Assembly (NCBI GenBank): GCA_023249275.1 | Contig: JAHFCV010000156.1 | Coordinates: 1-5,033 of the forward strand | Direction: 5' to 3' | DNA from: Candidatus Methanoperedens sp. | Lineage (GTDB): Archaea; Halobacteriota; Methanosarcinia; Methanosarcinales; Methanoperedenaceae | DNA: 5,033 nucleotides | Part shown: positions 1 to 4,538 of the stretch, piece by piece | How positions within the stretch are numbered: the first letter of the stretch is position 1 | Layout: each line of letters opens with the position of its first letter | The notes under the pieces: generated by a model | Told to the model about the DNA's origin: nothing | Seen by the model: the letters and a program-made list of their open reading frames with translations, nothing else | Database searches by the model: none | Translations under genes and position numbers: made by a program

Positions 1-741
1 TATATGGTCATTAAGGCGCTTCTCATATTCTGAACGTAAGCGCGGGCTTGTGTAGATATCCATTTTCTTATCGGTTTCAAGGTCAATCAATCTTGCTTCC
101 CCGCCAAGGTCAAGTTTTCTCTCAACAGGGTCAAGCACCTGTATGAGTACCAGCTCATTATCCCCGAGCCTGAATATCGCATTTTTGATAGCATTGGCAT
201 CAGCCATGAAATCCGAAATAATAAACACAAGCGACCTTGATTTTATGATACTCGCATACTTTTCCATGCAGTAATCGAATTGTGTTTTCCCGGTGAGCGT
301 GGCGCTATTGAGAAGGTCAATGGTCTGGGAGAGGTACTTCCTGCCGCGCTTGGGTTTCGTGATCTTTATTTCCTCGGCAAACGTGGATACCCCGAATTTC
401 TCATTATCCTTGGTCACAAGATAGGCAAAACCAAGCGCAAGCATCGCCGCATACTCGAATTTGTTGCGAAAATCCATGCTCTTGCTGGTGTCAAGAAGTA
501 TGTGCGTGGTCAGGCTCTTTTCTTCTTCGAATTCCTTGACAAAGAGCTTCTCTGTGCGCCCGTAAACTTTCCAGTCAATTGTCTTGAAATCGTCTCCCTG
601 CGTGTATTCCCGGTAGCTCACAGGCTCCATGCCCCTGCCTTTCAGGATAGAGCGCCTGCTTCCGCTGTAGGCTGTGGATACACGCTTTCGCACCATGAAT
701 GAGAAGCGGTCAAGCTCCTTGAAAAACGAAGTATTTATCAT
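1..741 (-). CDS. DUF58 / von Willebrand A-like protein of a MoxR cluster (partial, C-terminus outside window)
   Basis: I translated 247 codons from an ATG at 741; the frame is still open at base 1, so the C-terminus is missing. The N-terminal half carries the DUF58 signature: a G-R-G segment (35-37), a Y-R-E-Y-x-x-G-D-D segment (43-51) and I-D-W (55-57). A von Willebrand A-like fold follows, with a MIDAS-type D84-x-S86-x-S88, a candidate MIDAS Thr at T153 and a candidate Asp at D177 in I-I-S-D-F. No signal peptide or membrane segment is visible, so it is probably cytoplasmic. In this family DUF58 proteins are partners of MoxR AAA+ ATPases, and the moxR gene lies just upstream in the same direction. 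A good Shine-Dalgarno GAGGTG lies 7 nt before the ATG. The start overlaps the stop of a preceding small frame (ATGA). The family assignment is firm; the client protein is unknown. Confidence 0.93.
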   Translation of the reverse strand, partial: MINTSFFKELDRFSFMVRKRVSTAYSGSRRSILKGRGMEPVSYREYTQGDDFKTIDWKVYGRTEKLFVKEFEEEKSLTTHILLDTSKSMDFRNKFEYAAMLALGFAYLVTKDNEKFGVSTFAEEIKITKPKRGRKYLSQTIDLLNSATLTGKTQFDYCMEKYASIIKSRSLVFIISDFMADANAIKNAIFRLGDNELVLIQVLDPVERKLDLGGEARLIDLETDKKMDIYTSPRLRSEYEKRLNDHI

Positions 742-1037
742 AAAGCGACACCTCGCTTTATCCGGTCCCGAGTCACGCCTAAACCGAAACTTCGGTTTAC
801 GCAGTACCCACGTAAACCGATACCCCGGTTTACGTGGTGTTCAGGTATGCTTTGCATACCTGTCGTTTGATAAACCTTTCTTAAAGGTTTACGTATGGCA
901 AAGCCATACGTGTATGCGCCCATAAACAGGCGCGATGGTTTTTGGTAAAGCTTTCCCAAAGGTTTTCGGGAGGGCGTGTTCGGGTATGGTTCCACCATAC
1001 CCGTCGTTTGATAAAACTGCGGCGCAACGGTTTTCAT
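738..1037 (-). CDS. Possible small repeat-derived protein, 99 codons (doubtful)
   Basis: I do not recognise this protein, and it may not be a gene. In favour: the frame begins at the base after the moxR TAA stop (TAAATG), stays open for 99 codons, and ends with TGA overlapping the DUF58 ATG (ATGA), as in a translationally coupled operon. Against: almost the whole frame consists of DNA palindromes, and the peptide reads as repeats with no known domain: YQTTGM occurs twice (47 residues apart), RKPL-x-K-x-YQ twice and VNR-x-x-GL twice. It is basic and has no clear membrane segment. The upstream sequence offers only a weak GTGA as ribosome binding site. The same DNA could equally be a noncoding structured spacer in which a frame stayed open by chance. 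Confidence 0.3.
   Translation of the reverse strand: MKTVAPQFYQTTGMVEPYPNTPSRKPLGKLYQKPSRLFMGAYTYGFAIRKPLRKVYQTTGMQSIPEHHVNRGIGLRGYCVNRSFGLGVTRDRIKRGVAL
740..761 (-). promoter_or_regulatory. Hairpin covering the DUF58 ribosome binding site and start codon
   Basis: Perfect 9-bp stem: arms ATAAAGCGA (740-748) and TCGCTTTAT (753-761), loop 749-752. On the minus-strand mRNA the loop is GGUG, the core of the GAGGUG Shine-Dalgarno site (749-754), and the 3' arm ends inside the AUG. Folding would partly bury the start codon, so it could make translation depend on ribosomes arriving from upstream. The pairing is seen directly; the regulatory role is inferred. Confidence 0.6.
749..754 (-). promoter_or_regulatory. 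Ribosome binding site of the DUF58 gene
   Basis: GAGGTG on the minus strand, 7 nt before the ATG at 741. It closely matches the archaeal 16S anti-Shine-Dalgarno and decides the choice of this start. Confidence 0.75.
780..799. repeat. Inverted repeat A1
   Basis: Arms TAAACCGAA (780-788) and TTCGGTTTA (791-799) are perfectly complementary (9 bp), with a 2-nt centre. The unit 781-800 recurs with three changes at 814-833. Confidence 0.85.
808..837. repeat. Inverted repeat A2
   Basis: Arms CCACGTAAACCG (808-819) and CGGTTTACGTGG (826-837) form a perfect 12-bp stem, the longest in the cluster, with a 6-nt loop. The inner part resembles A1. Confidence 0.88.
842..862. repeat. Inverted repeat B1
   Basis: Arms CAGGTATGC (842-850) and GCATACCTG (854-862) form a perfect 9-bp stem with a TTT loop. 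It is followed by TCGTTTGATAAA, as is B3. Confidence 0.87.
855..874. repeat. Direct repeat, copy 1 (CATACC-GTCGTTTGATAAA)
   Basis: A 20-bp unit, CATACCNGTCGTTTGATAAA, occurs here and at 996-1015 with a single difference at the N (T here, C there). The copies lie 141 bp apart. It includes the right arm of B1 and a conserved 13-bp tail outside the hairpin. Confidence 0.85.
871..891. repeat. Inverted repeat A3
   Basis: Arms TAAACCTTT (871-879) and AAAGGTTTA (883-891) form a perfect 9-bp stem with a 3-nt loop. The region 866-890 recurs diverged at 941-965 (21 of 25 bases alike by eye). Confidence 0.86.
891..911. repeat. Inverted repeat B2
   Basis: Arms ACGTATGGC (891-899) and GCCATACGT (903-911) form a perfect 9-bp stem with an AAA loop. 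It abuts A3 so closely that base 891 belongs to both. Confidence 0.86.
916..933. repeat. Weak inverted repeat GCGCC/GGCGC
   Basis: Arms GCGCC (916-920) and GGCGC (929-933), with an 8-nt loop. It is shorter than its neighbours and could be chance, but it fills the gap between two clear hairpins. Confidence 0.4.
941..960. repeat. Imperfect palindrome centred on AAAGCTTT
   Basis: Positions 941-960 pair as TTTGG/CCAAA outside and AAAG/CTTT inside, with one mismatched pair (946/955) and no loop. It looks like a diverged A-type element, since 941-965 aligns with 866-890. Confidence 0.65.
981..1003. repeat. Inverted repeat B3
   Basis: Arms CGGGTATGGT (981-990) and ACCATACCCG (994-1003) form a perfect 10-bp stem with a TCC loop. 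Its right arm and the following sequence repeat those of B1. Confidence 0.87.
996..1015. repeat. Direct repeat, copy 2 (CATACC-GTCGTTTGATAAA)
   Basis: Second copy of the 20-bp unit at 855-874, with C in place of T at 1002. It includes the right arm of B3. On the minus strand it encodes part of the repeated YQTTGM if the small frame is translated. Confidence 0.85.
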
Positions 1038-1985
1038 TTATTTCACGGTTTTCAGGATATTGGAAACGACCTGGTCTGTGGTCATGCCTTTGCGCTCTGA
1101 TTCAAACGTAAGAATAACCCTGTGACGAAGCACTGGATATGCCATGGCATCTATATCTTCCGCGCTCACGTAATTCCTGCCCCTCATCAGCGCCCGTGCT
1201 TTTGCTGCAAGGATAATGCCTATGGAAGCCCGTGGCGATGCGCCGTATTCGATATGCTCGCCCTTGGCACGAGTCGCCGCTACAATATTGATTGCGCGGT
1301 TCTTGATATCATCTGCAATCGGGACATCGCGGGTGAGTTTCTGGAGTTCAAGCACCTCGCTCTTTGAAACCACCTGTCTTACAGAGGGCGTAATATTTTT
1401 CGTGTACCTGTTAACAATCTCTTTCTCGTCCTCCAAGCTGGGATAATCCATTAAAATCTTGAGCAGGAACCTGTCAAGCTGCGCCTCAGGAAGCGGATAC
1501 GTTCCTTCCATCTCTATGGGATTTTGCGTTGCGAGAATAAAGAAGGGTTTGTCCAGAGTATAGGTCTTATTGCCTATGGTGACCTGTTTTTCCTGCATAG
1601 CCTCAAGGAGAGCGCTCTGCGTTTTGGGCGACGCCCTGTTTATCTCATCTGCCAATACGATATTCGCGAACACGGGTCCTGGCTCGAAGCGGTACTGTTT
1701 CTTGCCTCCAACGTCCTCGATGATATAGGTGCCTGTGATATCTGAAGGCATAAGGTCAGGAGTACACTGTATCCTGTTGAATTTAAGGTCAAGAGCTTTT
1801 GATAATGTGCTAATCGTGAGCGTCTTGGCAAGCCCGGGGTTGCTTTCCACAAGCGCATGGCTGTTGCAGAGAATCGCTATCAACATCTGCTCGATGGCTT
1901 CATTCTGCCCGACAATTACTTTCCCTATCTCATCAAGAAGTTCCTTGAAAATCCCTTTTGAGCTTTTATATGTCTCATTACTCAT
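1038..1985 (-). CDS. moxR: MoxR family AAA+ ATPase
   Basis: 315 residues, a normal length for MoxR. The AAA_3 core has a G-Q motif (26-27), a Walker A of N-P-G-L-A-K-T (49-55), a Walker B ending L-A-D113-E114-I-N, and the sensor-1 region A-T-Q-N-P. The typical MoxR stretch E-G-T-Y-P-L-P-E-A-Q-L-D-R-F follows. The C-terminal lid contains G-A-S-P-R-A-S (248-254) with the sensor-2 arginine R252. MoxR proteins form hexameric ATPases that remodel or insert cofactors into partner proteins, usually with DUF58/VWA proteins; a DUF58 gene lies 296 bp downstream on the same strand. The start ATG at 1985 has a GAGGTT site 5 nt upstream. The stop of the membrane protein gene lies 13 bp upstream, so the two are almost surely co-transcribed. 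The gene is more GC-rich than that upstream neighbour. The protein is cytoplasmic; the specific client is unknown. Confidence 0.95.
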   Translation of the reverse strand: MSNETYKSSKGIFKELLDEIGKVIVGQNEAIEQMLIAILCNSHALVESNPGLAKTLTISTLSKALDLKFNRIQCTPDLMPSDITGTYIIEDVGGKKQYRFEPGPVFANIVLADEINRASPKTQSALLEAMQEKQVTIGNKTYTLDKPFFILATQNPIEMEGTYPLPEAQLDRFLLKILMDYPSLEDEKEIVNRYTKNITPSVRQVVSKSEVLELQKLTRDVPIADDIKNRAINIVAATRAKGEHIEYGASPRASIGIILAAKARALMRGRNYVSAEDIDAMAYPVLRHRVILTFESERKGMTTDQVVSNILKTVK

Positions 1986-1990
1986 GTTTT

Positions 1991-1996
1991 AACCTC
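1991..1996 (-). promoter_or_regulatory. Ribosome binding site of moxR
   Basis: GAGGTT on the minus strand, 5 nt before the ATG at 1985, in the 13-bp gap after the preceding stop. It supports the annotated start and an operon arrangement. Confidence 0.65.
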
Positions 1997-1998
1997 GT

Positions 1999-2889
1999 TC
2001 ATATCTTACTCCGTTCAACTGCATAATTTTCGATTAGTTTCTTTTCGGTTTCTGTTTTTTTCATAAGGATGCTGTACCCGCCATCAGAAACATTGGAACC
2101 AAGAACATCCACGGGAAACGCTGCTGACCTGATAAACCGGGTTTGATCTGGTTTATATTCACTTGGTACATTACCTTCTCCTAAACCCTGACTAAGAGAA
2201 AGGTCAACTGGCTTTCCTATAATAGGTGCAATATTCGGTTTGCCAAAAATGTCGCCGCTACCCGTAATTCCCACTTTATCGGTGTCAACAGGTGGGGGAC
2301 CTAAAAATATTATAGTCTCATTAGTAGCATTTCCGATAGTTCCTGTTATGGTGTTGGATATATTAATCAAAGTTTCAGGTGGGATACTATATTTTTGGGG
2401 GTCTAATGAAACAGTAGTTGCACCTGAAATAAATATAGTAACTAATATAATTTTTGTGACTACTACACTTGTTGCTATGAGTTTTGAAGCTGAAACAACA
2501 GTCAATCCACTTAAAACAAGGCTTTTTAACGCATCAACAATTATATTGGTTTCATCCCTGTTATCATATGCGGTTCTGAGTTTTTCTTTCAGTTCAGGAT
2601 ATTTATCTTCAATTAATTGAGGAATGTTTATTTTATAATCGTTTTTATGCATTAATAGAGCACCAATTATGGCAATAATAAAAGCTAATATCGGCGGAGT
2701 GATTTTAATAATTGAAATCGGTATAGATAAAAACAATGACGAATGTTCTAAGAAATACTCCATTTGAAAGATTAAAAAACTTGCATAAAAAATGCTGAAA
2801 ATTGAGATTAAATCCAGAATAAGTAATAATTGTCTACGCCTTAAATATTCTGACTGGATTTTTAATAGCTTTTCCAGGAAATCGTTCAT
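1999..2889 (-). CDS. Predicted three-pass membrane protein, first gene of the MoxR/DUF58 cluster
   Basis: 296 residues; I cannot name the family with certainty. Hydrophobic segments lie at about 21-41, 54-80 and 140-162. The R-R-R at 17-19 and the charged 81-139 loop fit an inside N-terminus and a cytoplasmic middle domain, where a P-x-L-K-E-K-L-R-T-A-x-D-N-R motif (98-111) stands out. The C-terminal 134 residues would then be outside the cell. They are rich in Gly and Pro (about 197-240) and hold four N-glycosylation sequons (N176, N187, N190, N266), which suits an archaeal surface domain. The tail K-K-L-I-E-N-Y is hydrophilic. The ATG at 2889 has AAGGTGG 4 nt upstream. Its place directly before moxR suggests a membrane anchor or client of the ATPase, an inference from context. 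Base composition is AT-rich, about 27% GC at 2401-2460. Confidence 0.88.
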   Translation of the reverse strand: MNDFLEKLLKIQSEYLRRRQLLLILDLISIFSIFYASFLIFQMEYFLEHSSLFLSIPISIIKITPPILAFIIAIIGALLMHKNDYKINIPQLIEDKYPELKEKLRTAYDNRDETNIIVDALKSLVLSGLTVVSASKLIATSVVVTKIILVTIFISGATTVSLDPQKYSIPPETLINISNTITGTIGNATNETIIFLGPPPVDTDKVGITGSGDIFGKPNIAPIIGKPVDLSLSQGLGEGNVPSEYKPDQTRFIRSAAFPVDVLGSNVSDGGYSILMKKTETEKKLIENYAVERSKI

Positions 2890-2893
2890 TCAG

Positions 2894-2900
2894 CCACCTT
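2894..2900 (-). promoter_or_regulatory. Ribosome binding site of the membrane protein gene
   Basis: AAGGTGG on the minus strand, 4 nt before the ATG at 2889. It is a strong match to an archaeal Shine-Dalgarno and fixes this start. Confidence 0.7.
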
Positions 2901-2917
2901 CTACGACTTTATTGGCA

Positions 2918-2930
2918 TTAATTATATTAA
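2918..2930. promoter_or_regulatory. Symmetric AT-rich TATA-like element between divergent genes
   Basis: TTAATTATATTAA is an inverted repeat (TTAAT/ATTAA around TAT) in the 63-bp gap between divergent starts. Its centre lies about 29 bp before the plus-strand ATG at 2953 and about 35 bp before the minus-strand ATG at 2889. An archaeal TATA box acts about 25 bp upstream of transcription start, so it could serve either or both genes. The plus transcript would then have almost no leader, and the minus transcript a leader of about 10 nt that just holds its ribosome binding site. Promoter function is inferred from position and sequence. Confidence 0.5.
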
Positions 2931-2952
2931 GGCTTGGGGATAATCTCCCACC

Positions 2953-4536
2953 ATGGATGATAAAATACAGCTTCTTACCGGAAAATCAGGTGAAAAAGAT
3001 GTAGTTATAGACGCCCAGGAACTGGTTACCGGAAGAACCTGTGTAATCGGTCAAAGCGGGAGCGGTAAAAGCTATTTGATTGCAGTGCTCTGCGAGCAAC
3101 TGCTGCAAAATAACATCGCTTTTTGCATAGTTGATACTGAGGGAGAGTATTTCTCTTTGAAGGAGAAATTCCAGATGCTCTGGGTTGGCGGGGAAGAAGC
3201 TGATGTAAATATCGAAATTGATTTCTATGATCTCATAACACAATCAATAAAAAATAACGTTCCCCTGATACTGGACGTATCGGATGTTCTTGATCAAAGA
3301 AAGGTTGTTTCCGATTTTGCAGGTAAATTATATGAAATAGAGAACCAGGTAAAGCAGCCATATTTGTTAATCGTTGAAGAGGCTGACAAATTTGTCCCTC
3401 AGAGCAAGGACTCATTAAAAGAAATAGAAGAGATTTCAAAAAGAGGCAGGAAAAGGGGTCTTGGCATGCTTGTTGCGACGCAGAGACCTTCGCTTGTAAA
3501 TAAAAATGTCCTATCCCAATGCGGAAACCAGTTTATCGGGAAATTAACGACAGAAAACGATTTGAAAGCCGTTGATTTGTTTTTTGCGGACAGGAAAGAA
3601 CTGGAATTACTGCCAAAATTGAATACCGGTGAATTTTTTGTGATGGGGAATGCGGTGAAAGAAAAAACCAGGATGCAAACTGCCCGGAGAATAACGCAGC
3701 ACAAGGGACTCACCCCGAAACTGATTCCAAAAGCGACGGGAAAAATTACCGAGCTAAAAACAAGCCTGGGTTTTGTAGAGAGTGCAGAGAGATTGGAAGA
3801 GAGGGAAAAGGTAAAAGCAGCCGATGAAATTGGTGGAGGAAAATTAAAAGGGGTCGGCGCAAACATTTTAAAAGAGCAGATAGAAGCTATTGTTGAAGGT
3901 AAAAGGAAGAAAAAATACTGGCTGTTCGGGGAAAAGGAGCATGTAAAATATATCGAGCTTATTTATCATCCTTTTGTCCGGGTTGAAATAAATGCGCCGG
4001 AGGGATTTATAATGAAGAGTCTTGCATCGCATTCATTTATAGTGGATTCCATAAGCGGCGAATTTGTGGATATTAAAAACGGATTAAAATATTCAACAGG
4101 TATTTCCAGATTAATAGGTTTAAATGAGAATGAAATCAGGATTCTGCTTGAAATTTTCAAGAATAAAAAAATTACAATCGGGGACCTTGAACTTAAAACC
4201 AGACTGTCAGAGACTACAATAAGAAATATCATCCGCCACCTTGAGGAGAAAAGGATGGTAACTTTTTCAAAAGAAGGAAACTTAAAATTATATTCTTTTC
4301 TTATTAACTTTGAACTCCCGGATATAAAACAATCCTCAAGATATCCTGAAATACAGCAGATTTCAGGAAAGGCGGATAAACAGGTGCTTACAGAGGAAAC
4401 CCTTAGAAAAATAATAAAAGGTATAGATGAGGAAGCCGATATAACAAAGTTTGAAGTTTTTTATTACCCTATCTGGTTTGTAGCCCTGGAAAACAGGAAA
4501 CTGAGAATAGATGGCGCCACAGGGAAAGAAATCTGA
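2953..4536 (+). CDS. HerA/FtsK-type ATPase with winged helix and duplicated C-terminal motif
   Basis: 527 residues. The DUF87/HerA-type core has Walker A G-Q-S-G-S-G-K-S (33-40), Walker B L-L-I-V-E-E-A-D (138-145) with catalytic E142/E143, a basic K-R-G-R-K-R segment (163-168) likely to hold the arginine finger, and A-T-Q-R-P-S (175-180). A linker with L-T-P-K-L follows the core. Residues about 390-455 look like a winged helix (R-L-S-E-T-T-I-R-N-I-I-R-H-L). A motif Y-x-P-x-x...D-x-x-x-G occurs twice, at 338-369 and 505-524. HerA proteins are hexameric DNA translocases, often paired with NurA in end resection, but this one starts only 32 residues before Walker A, so the usual N-terminal HAS barrel is absent, and no nurA is visible. 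The start at 2953 lacks a clear Shine-Dalgarno and may be leaderless. A translocase or DNA-linked role is likely; the substrate is unknown. The gene is AT-rich (about 35% GC at 3541-3600). Confidence 0.9.
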   Translation: MDDKIQLLTGKSGEKDVVIDAQELVTGRTCVIGQSGSGKSYLIAVLCEQLLQNNIAFCIVDTEGEYFSLKEKFQMLWVGGEEADVNIEIDFYDLITQSIKNNVPLILDVSDVLDQRKVVSDFAGKLYEIENQVKQPYLLIVEEADKFVPQSKDSLKEIEEISKRGRKRGLGMLVATQRPSLVNKNVLSQCGNQFIGKLTTENDLKAVDLFFADRKELELLPKLNTGEFFVMGNAVKEKTRMQTARRITQHKGLTPKLIPKATGKITELKTSLGFVESAERLEEREKVKAADEIGGGKLKGVGANILKEQIEAIVEGKRKKKYWLFGEKEHVKYIELIYHPFVRVEINAPEGFIMKSLASHSFIVDSISGEFVDIKNGLKYSTGISRLIGLNENEIRILLEIFKNKKITIGDLELKTRLSETTIRNIIRHLEEKRMVTFSKEGNLKLYSFLINFELPDIKQSSRYPEIQQISGKADKQVLTEETLRKIIKGIDEEADITKFEVFYYPIWFVALENRKLRIDGATGKEI

Positions 4537-4538
4537 GC

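Larger units (their letters stand above)
740..1034. repeat. Dense cluster of short inverted repeats between moxR and the DUF58 gene
   Basis: The whole interval between the two genes is built of consecutive small hairpins, listed separately here. Six are perfect, with stems of 9-12 bp and loops of 2-6 nt. Two themes recur: an A type with TAAACC...GGTTTA arms (780, 808, 871) and a B type with GTATG...CATAC arms (842, 891, 981). Arms differ between copies while pairing within each copy is kept, which suggests that the structure matters or that the elements spread as palindromes. In this transcript the array would form a chain of hairpins between two cistrons. I see no long terminal inverted repeats, no transposase and no even spacer pattern, so it is neither a recognisable insertion sequence nor a CRISPR array. 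Confidence 0.85.

Noticed and set aside
280..702. 140-codon plus-strand open frame
   Set aside because: It lies antisense to the DUF58 gene, whose motifs are clear on the other strand; the frame has no recognisable domain.
941..1003. Intrinsic terminator after moxR
   Set aside because: The hairpins are not followed by a T run on the minus strand, and the DUF58 gene downstream is expected in the same transcript.
740..1034. CRISPR array
   Set aside because: Repeats are palindromes of varying sequence and length with no constant repeat/spacer period, and no cas genes are present.
740..1034. Insertion sequence or MITE
   Set aside because: No transposase, no pair of long terminal inverted repeats, and no clear target duplication around the whole array; the 10-bp repeat at 1027/1045 lies only on one side.
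1839..1845. Inactive MoxR because Ser48 replaces the usual first Gly of the Walker A
   Set aside because: This position also varies in active MoxR proteins (Asp is common), and the P-G-x-x-K-T core and Walker B are intact.
2240..2620. 126-codon plus-strand open frame with hydrophobic stretches
   Set aside because: It is the antisense of the membrane protein gene; complementing codons for hydrophobic residues readily gives such frames.
3399..3866. 155-codon minus-strand open frame
   Set aside because: It is antisense to the HerA-like core, which carries the real Walker and sensor motifs.
2953..4536. HerA-based antiviral system (such as HerA with Sir2 or DUF4297)
   Set aside because: No nuclease or NADase partner is adjacent; the neighbours are a MoxR cluster and a cofactor synthesis gene.
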